In this document: in pieces, positions 21,093-29,259 of the stretch
Layout of the letters: every line of letters begins with the position of its first letter
Numbering within the stretch: the stretch's first letter is position 1
Notes under the pieces: generated by a model
What the model was told of the DNA's origin: nothing
What the model saw: only the letters and a program-made list of their open reading frames with translations
Databases searched by the model: none
Translations under genes and position numbers: made by a program
Assembly (NCBI GenBank): GCA_025999455.1
Contig: AP024683.1
Coordinates: forward strand, 1,743,501 to 1,807,500
Length of the DNA: 64,000 bases
Origin: Geminicoccaceae bacterium
GTDB taxonomy: Bacteria > Pseudomonadota > Alphaproteobacteria > Geminicoccales > Geminicoccaceae
Reading direction: 5' to 3'

Positions 21093-21862
21093 CAATCCCC
21101 CTCGCGCGGCCTGCCGATCGGCGGCTCCTCGAGCCGTCCCGCGAGCACTTCGGCGACGTGGCGGACGGCGAGCCGCGAGCCCCGCCGTGCCGCCCGACCG
21201 GCCATGTTCAAGAGGCACCCGAGATCGCCCGCGAGCAGGAGCTCGGCGCCGGTGGCCTCGGCATCGTCGAGCTTGTCGTCGACCATGCGGGTCGAGACCT
21301 CGGGATATTTGACACAGAAGGTGCCACCGAAGCCGCAGCAGACCTCGGGACGGCGCATCTCGACGAGCTCCAGGCCGGCGACACGGGCGAGCAGCCGACG
21401 CGGCTGGGCCTTCACGCCGAGCTCGCGCAGGCCCGAGCAACTGTCGTGGTAGGTGGCGCGCGCCGCGAGGGCGCCCGGCACCTGCGTGAAGCCGCGGACG
21501 TCGACCAGGAAGGAGAGGAGCTCGAAGCTCTTGGCGGCGACCGCCTCGGCGCGCCGCTTCCAGGCCGGGTCGGAATCGAAGAGCTCGGGGAAGTGGGTGC
21601 GCAGCATGCCGGCACAGGAGCCCGAGGGTGCCACGACGTAGTCGTAGGGCTCGAGGGCCGGGATGGTCTGCCGGGCGAGGTCTTCGGTGGTCGCCCGGTC
21701 GCCCGAATTGAAGGCCGGCTGGCCGCAGCAGACCTGGGGCTCGGGCACCTCCACCCGGCAGCCGGCGGCCTCGAGCAGCTCGACCGCGGCGAGCCCGACG
21801 GTCGGCCGGAAGAGGTCGACGAGGCAGGTCACGAAGAGGGCGACGCGCGGGCGATCGGACAT
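21092..21862 (-). CDS. lutA: Lactate utilisation protein LutA (CCG domain)
   Basis: 256 residues with two cysteine-rich CCG domains, PQVCCGQPAFNSGD and PEVCCGFGGTFCVKYPEVS, which ligate an unusual iron-sulfur cluster; the same fold occurs in GlpC and heterodisulfide reductase subunit B. LutA is the first subunit of the LutABC complex. The ATG at 21862 gives MSDRPRVALFVTCLVD, the canonical LutA start; a longer frame upstream is not supported. It is the promoter-proximal gene of lutA-lutB-(repeats)-lutC-smr. Glycolate-oxidase GlcF is related but has an additional ferredoxin domain absent here. Confidence 0.93.
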   Translation of the reverse strand: MSDRPRVALFVTCLVDLFRPTVGLAAVELLEAAGCRVEVPEPQVCCGQPAFNSGDRATTEDLARQTIPALEPYDYVVAPSGSCAGMLRTHFPELFDSDPAWKRRAEAVAAKSFELLSFLVDVRGFTQVPGALAARATYHDSCSGLRELGVKAQPRRLLARVAGLELVEMRRPEVCCGFGGTFCVKYPEVSTRMVDDKLDDAEATGAELLLAGDLGCLLNMAGRAARRGSRLAVRHVAEVLAGRLEEPPIGRPREGD

Positions 21863-21997
21863 GGGCGACTCGGCGGTGTCGACGGGCAGACCTAGGCGCT
21901 GGGGCGGCCGGTCGCAACCGTCGAACGGGGGCGAGGCTTTCCTCGCGGGCGGGGCGGGCTTAAGGGCAGACGGTGGGCCGGGCGAGCGGGAGGGCGC

Positions 21998-22765
21998 GTG
22001 GAAGCGGGAACGATTCCGAAGGCGGCGTTGGTGACCGGCGGGGCGCGGCGGATCGGCCGGGCGCTCGCCCTCCGCCTCGCGCGCGAGGGCTTCGACCTCG
22101 CGATCCATTATCGCGGCTCGGCGGCCGAGGCCGAGGCGACCGCCGCAGCGGTCCGCGAGCTCGGCCGGCGCTGCCTGCTCGTGCCGGCCGACCTCGAGCG
22201 GCTCGCCGAGGTCGAGACGATCGTGCCGCGGGCGACCGCCGCGCTCGGCCCGCTCGGGGTCCTCGTCAACAACGCCTCGATCTTCGAGCTCGACCGGATC
22301 GGCACGCTCGACGAGCGGAGCTGGTTCCGCCACCTGGCCGTCAACCTCACCGCGCCGACCTTCCTCTGCCGGGCGTTCGTCCGCCAGCTCCCGGCCGAAG
22401 CCGAGGGCCTGATCGTCAACCTGCTCGACGAGCGGATCTTCAACCCCACGCCCAACTATCTCTCCTACACGGCGAGCCGGTTCGGGCTCTGGGGGGTGAC
22501 GCAGGTGCTCGCCCGCGAGCTCGCACCCCGGATCCGGGTCAACGCGATCGGCCCCGGCCCGACGCTCCCCGCGGCCGGCACGACCGAGGCCGATTTCGCC
22601 GCGCTTTGCGCCAAGATGCCCTTGAAGCGCGGCAGCTCGCCCGAAGAGCTCGCCGATGCGCTCGCCTTCATCCTGCGCGCCCGTTCGATGACCGGGCAGA
22701 TGATCACGCTCGACGGCGGGCAGTCGCTCGGCTGGCTCACCACCGACGGAGCGCTCGGCGAATGA
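21998..22765 (+). CDS. SDR oxidoreductase, pteridine-reductase/FolM-like
   Basis: 255 residues from a GTG behind GGGAGGG. The motif VTGGARRIGRALALRLA with Arg-Arg after GGA indicates NADP binding and is typical of FolM and pteridine reductases, and NNAS (instead of NNAG), LLDERI and YTASR (Tyr...; Lys position replaced by Arg in the YxxxK motif: Y-T-A-S-R) are visible. FolM-type enzymes reduce dihydromonapterin or dihydrofolate. The substitution at the catalytic Lys is noted below. First gene of an overlapping set through 25423; its stop overlaps the hydrolase start (ATGA). Confidence 0.75.
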   Translation: MEAGTIPKAALVTGGARRIGRALALRLAREGFDLAIHYRGSAAEAEATAAAVRELGRRCLLVPADLERLAEVETIVPRATAALGPLGVLVNNASIFELDRIGTLDERSWFRHLAVNLTAPTFLCRAFVRQLPAEAEGLIVNLLDERIFNPTPNYLSYTASRFGLWGVTQVLARELAPRIRVNAIGPGPTLPAAGTTEADFAALCAKMPLKRGSSPEELADALAFILRARSMTGQMITLDGGQSLGWLTTDGALGE

Positions 22766-23676
22766 CCCACCCCGCGATCCGTGCCGCCCGCGCGCTCGGC
22801 TGGTCGAGCACGTTCGTGCCGGTGGGCGAAGGCCGCATCCACCTCGTGCGCCAGGGCCGCGGCGTGCCCCTGCTCGTCCTGCACGGCTGGCCCGAATTCT
22901 GGCTCACCTGGCGACCGCTGATCGAACGCGTGGCCGACCGCTGCGAGTGCCTCGCCCCGGACCTGCGCGGCTTCGGCGCCACGGGCAAATGGGAGCCCGA
23001 GCCTTCCTCGGGGATCGGGCCCGAGGTCCACGCCCGCCATCTCGTGGACCTGCTCGATCGGCTCGGGATCGACCGCGTCCTCCTCGTCGGCCACGACGTG
23101 GGCGCCTACGTGGCGCAGGCGATGGCGCGGCTCGCGCCCGAGCGCCTCCTCGGCATCTTCCTCATGGACTGCCCGCATCCCGGGATCGGCGCCCGCTGGG
23201 CGGCACCCCGGCAGATCGCCGAGATCTGGTACCAGAGCTTCAACCAGCAGCCCTTCGCAGCCCTCCTCGTCGGCGCCTCGCGGGCGACCTGCCGCGCCTA
23301 TCTCGGCCATTTCCTGCGCCATTGGGCGCACCGGAAGGACGTGTTCGAGGCCGATCTCGAGCTCTGGGTCGACGTCTTCCTGGAGCCCGGGAACCTGGAA
23401 GGCGGCTTCGATTGGTACCGCTCGATCGCACCCGCCCGGCTCGCGGCGATCGAGGGCTGCGCACCGGCTCTGCCGCCGATCGACGTGCCGACCCGGGTGC
23501 TCTGGGGTCGCCACGATCCGATCCTGCGCGCCGCGTGGGCCGACACCTTGCCCGCGACGTTCCGCGACCTCGAGCTCGGCTTCGCCGAGAACTCGGGCCA
23601 TTTCCCGCATCGCGAGGAGCCGGAGGTGGTGGCCGCGACGCTCCGCGCCTTCCTCGATCGGCTCGGCCTCCGGTGA
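22762..23676 (+). CDS. Alpha/beta hydrolase, epoxide-hydrolase/haloacetate-dehalogenase type
   Basis: 304 residues starting inside the SDR stop (ATGA). HGWPEFWLTWR provides the HGxP oxyanion motif, and the nucleophile elbow is GHDVGA, with Asp rather than Ser, as in epoxide hydrolases and haloalkane/haloacetate dehalogenases. The acid is probably in WGRHDPI and the His in NSGHFPHREEP. A cap domain rich in Trp and aromatic residues lies between (about 140-230). Epoxide hydrolysis versus dehalogenation cannot be separated here. Cytoplasmic. The next gene overlaps its stop (GTGA). Confidence 0.85.
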   Translation: MTHPAIRAARALGWSSTFVPVGEGRIHLVRQGRGVPLLVLHGWPEFWLTWRPLIERVADRCECLAPDLRGFGATGKWEPEPSSGIGPEVHARHLVDLLDRLGIDRVLLVGHDVGAYVAQAMARLAPERLLGIFLMDCPHPGIGARWAAPRQIAEIWYQSFNQQPFAALLVGASRATCRAYLGHFLRHWAHRKDVFEADLELWVDVFLEPGNLEGGFDWYRSIAPARLAAIEGCAPALPPIDVPTRVLWGRHDPILRAAWADTLPATFRDLELGFAENSGHFPHREEPEVVAATLRAFLDRLGLR

Positions 23677-24032
23677 GCCGCCTTCCGACCCTCGACACGA
23701 TCGTCCTCCGACCGGCGCGGGCGGTGTCGGAGGGCGGCCGGTCGCTCGGGCCCTGCCCGATCTGCGGCCGGCCCATGATCGAGGGCGGCAGCGTCGACCG
23801 CCACCATCTCGTGCCGCGCTCGCGGGGTGGGCGCGAGACGGTCTTCCTCCACCGTGTCTGCCACCGTAAGCTGCACAGCCTGTGGAGCGAGGCCGAGCTC
23901 GAGAGGCTCTTCCACGATGTCGAGAGGATCCGCGCCCATCCCGAGATCCGCCGCTTCGTCGCCTGGCTCGCCGACAAGCCGCCGACCTTCTGGGTCCCGA
24001 CCCGTCGCGCTCGCCGCCGCGCTGCTCGCTAG
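23673..24032 (+). CDS. HNH endonuclease
   Basis: 119 residues from a GTG overlapping the hydrolase stop (GTGA). CPICGRPM and the later CHRKLH form the zinc-binding pairs, and DRHHLVPRSRGG is the HNH catalytic core with the double His. The downstream RVCHRKLHSLWSEAEL completes the beta-beta-alpha-metal fold. The C-terminus is a short helical tail. Stand-alone HNH proteins of this size occur in many chromosomes with unknown targets; no methylase or phage gene is nearby. Its 3' end overlaps the start of the cytochrome-like gene by about 116 bases in another frame. Confidence 0.87.
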   Translation: MSRLPTLDTIVLRPARAVSEGGRSLGPCPICGRPMIEGGSVDRHHLVPRSRGGRETVFLHRVCHRKLHSLWSEAELERLFHDVERIRAHPEIRRFVAWLADKPPTFWVPTRRARRRAAR

Positions 24033-24288
24033 CCTTCTCCCAGCCGGCACCGTCCGGGCGGCCGAGGCAGCGGCACCTTCGGCGGAAGCGCTCGTCCGGG
24101 CCCGCTGCGGGACCTGCCACGGCCGCTCGCTGCCCGATCTCCTCGTGAGCTGCCGCGAGCGCCGGGGGCCCGAGGGGCTCGACCGGTTCCTCGCCCGCCA
24201 CCACGCCCGCGATCCCGACGAACGGCGGCAGATCGTCGCCTGGCTCGAGGCCTGCGCGGCGGGCGAGCTGCCGGCCCCGGCACGCTGA
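23917..24288 (+). CDS. Small exported protein with a single CxxCH haem-binding motif
   Basis: 123 residues from an ATG at 23917, ten bases behind GAGG; no closer in-frame start precedes the signal peptide, so the gene begins inside the HNH gene. The signal is a long Ser/Pro/Arg-rich n-region then VALAAALLASLLPAG and an AEA-type cleavage. The mature part has RCGTCHGRSLPDLLVSC, with one CxxCH covalent haem site and a second Cys, then ARDPDERRQIVAWLEAC. This is shaped like a small c-type cytochrome or cytochrome-like electron shuttle exported to the periplasm. The distal Met ligand is not obvious. Confidence 0.6.
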   Translation: MSRGSAPIPRSAASSPGSPTSRRPSGSRPVALAAALLASLLPAGTVRAAEAAAPSAEALVRARCGTCHGRSLPDLLVSCRERRGPEGLDRFLARHHARDPDERRQIVAWLEACAAGELPAPAR

Positions 24289-24307
24289 GGCGGCGGGAGA
24301 GGCGGCG

Positions 24308-25423
24308 ATGCCCGGCGAGGGGCTGCGGCTCGTGCTCCTGGGCGACGTCATGACCGGGCGGGGGATCGACCAGATCCTGCCCGACCCGGTCGATCCCGAG
24401 ATCCACGAGCCGGTGATGGGCTCGGCGCTCGGTTACGTCGAGCTCGCCGAGGCCGTGAACGGGCCGATCCCGCGCAACGTGGCCTGGTCGTACGTTTGGG
24501 GCGATCTTTCGGCCGAACTCGAGCACCGACGGCCCTCGCTGCGGATCGCCAACCTCGAGACCGCGGTCACGCGCAGCGCGAATTGGCTGGCCAAGGGCAT
24601 CAATTATCGGATGAGCCCGGGCAACCTGCCGGTCCTGCGGGCGATCGGGCTCGACGCCGTGACGCTCGCCAACAACCACGTGCTCGATTGGGGGGTCGAG
24701 GGGCTGCTCGACACCCTCGGGCATCTGCGCGCCGCCGGGATCGCCACGGCCGGCGCCGGCCGCGACCTCGAGGAGGCCCGGGCGCCGGCGATCCTGCCGG
24801 TCGCGGGTGGCCGCCTCCTCCTCTTCGCCTTCGCCCACGGCTCGGCGGGCGTGCCGGCCGACTGGGCGGCGGGGCCCGATCGGCCGGGCGTGGCGCGGCT
24901 CGCCGAGCTTTCCGAGGCCACGCTCGACGAGCTCCGGGCGGCGATCGCGGCGGTGCGGCGGCCGGGTGATCGGGTGGTGCTCTCGCTCCATTGGGGCTCG
25001 AATTGGGGGATGGAGGTTCCCGCTCCGCACCGCCGCTTCGCCGAGGCCGCGATCGAGCGGGCCGGGGTCGACCTCGTCTTCGGCCACTCCTCGCACCATC
25101 CGCGCCCGATCGGGATCCACCGCGGCCGGGCGATCCTGTTCGGCGCGGGTGACGTCTTGAACGATTACGAGGGGATCGGCGGCTACGAAGAGTTCCGGCC
25201 CGAGCTCGTCCTCGTCCACCTTCCGACACTCGATCGCGCAAGCGGAGCGCTCCTCGCCTACGAGGCCTTGCCCTTTCGGATCCGTCGCTTCCGCCTCGAG
25301 CGGGCTTCCGAGGAGGAGGCCGCCTGGCTCGCCCGCCGGCTCGACCGGGCGAGCCGGCCGTTCGGCGCCGCCCTTCGGCTCGAGGCGGGCCGGCTCTTGA
25401 TCGAGGCCACGGGCGGGCGCTGA
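24308..25423 (+). CDS. CapA-family metallophosphatase-like protein
   Basis: 371 residues. GDVMTGRGID, NLETAVT, TLANNHVLDWG, LHWGSNWG and GHSSHHPRPIG are the dinuclear-metal motifs of the CapA/PgsA superfamily, whose founding member takes part in poly-gamma-glutamate export. No pgsB or pgsC is nearby and no signal peptide is seen, so this is a cytoplasmic stand-alone member whose substrate is unknown. ATG at 24308, 19 bases after the cytochrome-like gene, follows GGAGAGGC. Confidence 0.85.
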   Translation: MPGEGLRLVLLGDVMTGRGIDQILPDPVDPEIHEPVMGSALGYVELAEAVNGPIPRNVAWSYVWGDLSAELEHRRPSLRIANLETAVTRSANWLAKGINYRMSPGNLPVLRAIGLDAVTLANNHVLDWGVEGLLDTLGHLRAAGIATAGAGRDLEEARAPAILPVAGGRLLLFAFAHGSAGVPADWAAGPDRPGVARLAELSEATLDELRAAIAAVRRPGDRVVLSLHWGSNWGMEVPAPHRRFAEAAIERAGVDLVFGHSSHHPRPIGIHRGRAILFGAGDVLNDYEGIGGYEEFRPELVLVHLPTLDRASGALLAYEALPFRIRRFRLERASEEEAAWLARRLDRASRPFGAALRLEAGRLLIEATGGR

Positions 25424-25504
25424 GAGGGCCCGCCCCTTCGTCGCGTTGCGGGCGTTCCCTCCTCGGTTCACGATGGCGGCGGAGACAGCGGGGGCCGGCC
25501 GGCG

Positions 25505-27301
25505 ATGAGCGAGCAGGTCGCGCTCGAGGGCACGGAGGCGAGCGCGCTCGTCGAGCGGTTCGTGGCGATCGCCGAGGGAGCCGCCCGCGCCGGTGCCGCG
25601 CTCGTCGAGCGGTTCGCGAGCGAGCACGGGACGTTCGAGGTCCCGGCCCCCGAGATCGTCGCCGAGACGCTCGAGGCCCTCGCCCGCGCGCTCCTTTCCG
25701 AGCCCGAGCGGTTCGCCGCGGCGATCCTCGACTGGCACGCCCGGATCGCCGCGATCCTGGCCCGCCAAGCCGCTCGGCTCGCCGACCCCACACTCCCGCC
25801 GCTCTGGAGGCCGGAGCCCGGCGATCGGCGCTTCGCCGACCCGGATTGGGAGGAGGACCTCCGCTTCGACACGCTCAAGCAGGTCCATCTCGCGACCTGC
25901 GCCTGGTTCCGCGAGCTCGTCGAGCGGGCGCCGGGGCTCGATCCGAAGACGCGCGCGAAAGCGGCCTTCTACGTCCGCCTGGCACTCCAGGCGATGGCGC
26001 CCACCAACCACCCGGCGACCAATCCCGTGGTGCTGCGGGAAGCGGTGAAGAGCCGCGGGGCGACGCTCGCCCGCGGGCTCGAGCTCCTCGCGGCCGACCT
26101 CGAGCGCCACCGCGGCCGGCTGCCCGCCGCCCCGGGCCGCTCGGACGCCTTCGAGCTCGGCCGCGACATCGCCGTCACGGAAGGGCAGGTGATCTTCGAG
26201 ACCGAGCTCGCCCAGCTGATCCACTATGCGCCGCGCACGGAACGGGTCCGCGCCCGGCCGCTCCTGATCGTCCCGCCCTGGATCAACAAGTTCTACATCC
26301 TGGATCTGCGGCCCAAGAACAGCTTCGTGCGCTGGTGCGTCGAGCAGGGGCTCCAGGTCTTCTTGATCTCCTGGGTCAATCCGGGGCCCGAGCACGCGGG
26401 GAAGGGCTTCGAGGACTATCTGCGCGAGGGGCCGCTCGCCGCCCTCGACGCGATCGCGCGGGCGACCGGCGAGCGCACCTTGGACGTGCTCGGCTATTGC
26501 CTCGGGGGCACGCTCACCGCCTGCCTGCTCGCTTGGCTCGCGGCGCGCGGCGAGCGCCGGGTCGGCCGTGCCACCTTCCTCACGAGCATGCTCGACTTCG
26601 CCGAGCCCGGCGAGCTCGGCGTCTTCATCGACGAAAAGCAGCTCGAACGCCTCGAGCGGCACATGGCCGAGCGCGGCTTCCTCGAGGCGCGCTGGATGCA
26701 GCAGGTCTTCGCGCTTTTGCGCGCCGACGATCTCGTGTGGAGCTTCTTCGTCCAGAAATATCTCTTGGGCCGCGAGCCGCCGCCCTTCGATCTCCTACAG
26801 TGGAACGCCGACGGCACGCGCATGCCCTACAGGATGCACCGCTTCTATCTGCGCGCCCTCTACCTCGAGAACCGGCTCGTCCGGCCGGGCGGGATCGAGC
26901 TCTTGGGCGTGCCGATCGATCTCGGGCGGATCCGCGTCCCGGCCTATTTCCTCTCGACCCGCGAAGACCACATCGCGCCCTGGCGGTCGACCTATGCCGG
27001 CGCGCGGCGGCTCGGTGGCCCGGTCCGCTTCGTGCTCGGCGGCTCGGGCCACATCGCCGGGGTCGTGAACCCGCCGGAGGCGAAGAAGTACGGCTTCTGG
27101 ACGCGCGCCGCCCTGCCCGAGGACCCCGAGGTCTGGCTCGCCGGTGCCCGCTTCCGGCCAGGAAGTTGGTGGCCGCATTGGCTCGCCTGGCTGCGCCGCG
27201 GGGGCGAGCGGACCGTGCCCGCGCGCCGGCCGGGAGAGGGGCCGCTCCCGGCGATCGAGCCGGCACCCGGCCGCTACGTGCGGGTCCGGGCCGACGACTG
27301 A
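25505..27301 (+). CDS. phaC: Class I polyhydroxyalkanoate synthase PhaC
   Basis: 598 residues, normal for class I. The lipase-like box GYCLGG holds nucleophile Cys332, with the catalytic Asp in STREDHIAPW and His in GGSGHIAGVVNPP. The N-terminal region (KQVHLATCAWFRELVE, PTNHPATNP) and the core PPWINKFYILDLRP and SWVNP are diagnostic. The enzyme polymerises (R)-3-hydroxyacyl-CoA on the granule surface; the phasin at 49.0-49.4 kb is the likely partner. Neither phaA nor phaB is adjacent. ATG at 25505 lies behind GGCCGGCG, a poor ribosome site. Confidence 0.95.
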   Translation: MSEQVALEGTEASALVERFVAIAEGAARAGAALVERFASEHGTFEVPAPEIVAETLEALARALLSEPERFAAAILDWHARIAAILARQAARLADPTLPPLWRPEPGDRRFADPDWEEDLRFDTLKQVHLATCAWFRELVERAPGLDPKTRAKAAFYVRLALQAMAPTNHPATNPVVLREAVKSRGATLARGLELLAADLERHRGRLPAAPGRSDAFELGRDIAVTEGQVIFETELAQLIHYAPRTERVRARPLLIVPPWINKFYILDLRPKNSFVRWCVEQGLQVFLISWVNPGPEHAGKGFEDYLREGPLAALDAIARATGERTLDVLGYCLGGTLTACLLAWLAARGERRVGRATFLTSMLDFAEPGELGVFIDEKQLERLERHMAERGFLEARWMQQVFALLRADDLVWSFFVQKYLLGREPPPFDLLQWNADGTRMPYRMHRFYLRALYLENRLVRPGGIELLGVPIDLGRIRVPAYFLSTREDHIAPWRSTYAGARRLGGPVRFVLGGSGHIAGVVNPPEAKKYGFWTRAALPEDPEVWLAGARFRPGSWWPHWLAWLRRGGERTVPARRPGEGPLPAIEPAPGRYVRVRADD

Positions 27302-27661
27302 GGCAGGGCCTCGGCGCGCCGGGCGGGAGGCGGGGAATAAGCCGGCCCTCCGTGCGTCATCGGCGGTGCGGGGAGGGGCGCTTCGAGCACCCCGGGTCGT
27401 CACGGTCGGGATCCGGCCGGAGGCGCACCTCGCATGTTCACCGCCCAAGGATTGGCTCCACCGGCCGGGCGTCCGGTGGAGCCCTTTCTTTTCACGCGAT
27501 CGGACCCGTCGTGAAGGGTTGCGCGGGACGCCGCCATGTGGTCAACGGTGGTTGGTCGTTCTGAACGAAGGGAGCGTGCTCGCGCGATCCGAGCACGCCA
27601 AGGTCGGGATGCGTCGTCGGCGCACCCGACGACAACACCGAACCAGCGCGGAGGCCCAGTC
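27302..27661. other. Intergenic region between phaC and the ECF sigma gene
   Basis: This 360-base stretch contains the terminator hairpin at 27454-27492, about 150 bases past the phaC stop, and then about 170 bases of leader before the sigma-factor start. The leader contains short frames of no recognisable family. A well-spaced housekeeping promoter is not visible, and an ECF-type GGAAC box is also not seen. Confidence 0.5.
27454..27492 (+). terminator. Rho-independent terminator after phaC
   Basis: An 11-bp perfect stem, GGCTCCACCGG (27454-27464) with CCGGTGGAGCC (27473-27483), has an 8-base loop and is followed by CTTTCTTTT. It is the clearest intrinsic terminator on the plus strand in the window. 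Lying before the sigma gene, it could instead act as an attenuator of that gene. Confidence 0.75.
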
Positions 27662-28243
27662 TTGCCCTGGGACCCCTACACCGACGAGAGCGCTTCCGAG
27701 CCCGAGGAGATCGCGGCGCCGGAGCCACGCCCCAGACGCTCGGTCGACGAGGAGGTGCTGGAGCACGTCTCCGGTCTGCGGCGCTACGCCCTCCTCCTGG
27801 TGGGCGATCCGTACGACGCCGACGACCTCGTCCAGGAATGCCTGGTCCGGGTCATCGCCCAGGCGCGATCTTGGCGCCACGTCAGAGACTTACGGGCTTA
27901 TCTTTTCACCACGCTCCACAACGTGTTCGTGGACGGCCACCGCCGCCGGCACAAACATCGCGGCGACGTGCCGATCGAGACGGTGATCGCCGACCTCTTG
28001 GCGCCGCCGCGCCAGCAGGACTGGGTCGAGCTGCGTGACTTGGTTGCCGCACTCCAGGTGTTGCCGAAAGAACAACGCGAGGTGGTCTTGCTGGTCGGCC
28101 TCGAGGGTCTCAGCTATCTGGAGGCGGCCAATGTGCTAGGAGTGCCCGTGGGAACGGTGATGTCGCGGCTGTCCCGCGGGCGCGAGGCGTTGCGTCGCCT
28201 CACCACCCACGGGAGCACGGCGAGGCTACGGGTCGTCAAATGA
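27662..28243 (+). CDS. ECF sigma factor
   Basis: 193 residues from a TTG at 27662, 7 bases behind GGAGG (an upstream start at 27536 would lack a good ribosome site). Region 2 is YALLLVGDPYDADDLVQECLVRVIAQ and region 4 is LPKEQREVVLLVGLEGLSYLEAANVLGVPVGTVMSRLSRGREAL. The protein lacks regions 1 and 3, as in ECF factors. The N-terminal 40 residues are acidic and Pro-rich. Its stop overlaps the start of a membrane anti-sigma gene (ATGA), giving the standard signal-response pair. Confidence 0.92.
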   Translation: MPWDPYTDESASEPEEIAAPEPRPRRSVDEEVLEHVSGLRRYALLLVGDPYDADDLVQECLVRVIAQARSWRHVRDLRAYLFTTLHNVFVDGHRRRHKHRGDVPIETVIADLLAPPRQQDWVELRDLVAALQVLPKEQREVVLLVGLEGLSYLEAANVLGVPVGTVMSRLSRGREALRRLTTHGSTARLRVVK

Positions 28244-29259
28244 ACCAGGGCGGCGCCCGGACGGCGCGATCGACGATCGACGAAGGCGAGCTGCACGCGC
28301 TGGTCGACGGGCGACTTCCGGGTGAGCGGCGAGCCGCGGTGCTCGCCCATCTCCTGATCGACGGCGGGGATCGCGAGCGGGTCGAGGCCTGGCGCCGGCA
28401 GCTCGCGGGGCTCGCCCGGATCCGTGCGGGCCTCGACCGGTACGCCGAGGGCTTCGCCCCCGAGCTGCAGAAGGCGCTGGCCGACCAGCTGCTGCGGGTC
28501 CGCCGTCGGCGGCTCGCGCTGCGCGGCGTCGCCGGGCTCGTCGCGGCGAGCCTCCTGGTCCTGGTCGGCTTCGGTGCCGTCGAGGCCTGGCGGGCGCGGC
28601 CCGAGATCACGACCGCGGTCGTCTACGAGCCCGAATTCGCGGTTCCCGAATTCCCCTTCGGCGGCAGCCTCGCACACACCGCCACGGTGAAACCCGAGGG
28701 CGACCGCGAGCGCTCGCTCGCCTGGCTCGCGAGCCATCTGCGCGACCAGCCGCTCGAACTGCCCGATCTGCGCGAGCTCGGGCTCGTCCCGGCGGGTGGT
28801 CAGGTCTTGGACCGCGGCAGCGCGCCCGCCGTGCGGCTCGCCTGGACCGACGCCCAGGGCCGGATGGTCGACCTCTACGTGGGCGTGGTCTCCTCCGACG
28901 CCGAGCAGGCCTTCACCATGGTCGGCGAGAGCCTGGTCTCGCTGCACTGGCGGCGCGGCCGGCTGGTCTTCGCGCTCGTGGGCCCGGCCGAGAGCCCCGA
29001 GCTCCTGCAGGTCGTCCAGGCCGTGATCTCGGGCATGGGTCGCAGCGGCCAGTCCGTGCCGACCGGCAAAGCCGGGGCACCCTCCGCCGAGCCGCGACCG
29101 ATCCGTGCCGCGGTCGAGCCGGCGGCGAACCCGGCTCCCGCTCCGAACGCCGCGACGGTCGCAACCGTGCCGGAAAAGGCGACGGCCGTGACGGAGGAGA
29201 CGCCGACCCCGCCCGTCGTTCCCGCCAAGCTCGAAACGGACAAGGCGAAGGCCCTCTAA
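28240..29259 (+). CDS. Transmembrane anti-sigma factor
   Basis: 339 residues from an ATG overlapping the sigma stop. The cytoplasmic N-terminal domain (DEGELHALVDGRLPGERRAAVLAHL, helical, no zinc motif) matches the sigma-binding anti-sigma domain fold. One membrane helix (about 90-107, GVAGLVAASLLVLVGFGAV) leads to a periplasmic domain of about 150 residues and a Pro/Ala/Thr-rich tail ending in KAL. It should hold the ECF factor inactive at the membrane until an unknown envelope signal releases it. The tail (from ~265) is low complexity. Confidence 0.88.
   Translation: MNQGGARTARSTIDEGELHALVDGRLPGERRAAVLAHLLIDGGDRERVEAWRRQLAGLARIRAGLDRYAEGFAPELQKALADQLLRVRRRRLALRGVAGLVAASLLVLVGFGAVEAWRARPEITTAVVYEPEFAVPEFPFGGSLAHTATVKPEGDRERSLAWLASHLRDQPLELPDLRELGLVPAGGQVLDRGSAPAVRLAWTDAQGRMVDLYVGVVSSDAEQAFTMVGESLVSLHWRRGRLVFALVGPAESPELLQVVQAVISGMGRSGQSVPTGKAGAPSAEPRPIRAAVEPAANPAPAPNAATVATVPEKATAVTEETPTPPVVPAKLETDKAKAL

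Noticed and set aside
16416-21452. A 1678-residue plus-strand open frame
   Set aside because: It runs antisense to smr, lutC, lutB and lutA, whose motifs are unambiguous, and is open only because stop codons are rare in this DNA. Part of it crosses the minisatellite, which makes it look repetitive.
23673-24032. HNH gene as part of a restriction or phage system
   Set aside because: No methyltransferase, phage structural gene or integrase nearby; it sits in an operon of metabolic genes.
24029-26662. An 877-residue minus-strand frame
   Set aside because: Antisense to capA-like and phaC genes; no recognisable domain.
27302-27661. A structured small RNA such as 6S or SRP RNA
   Set aside because: Beyond the terminator hairpin I could not find the conserved elements of those RNAs.
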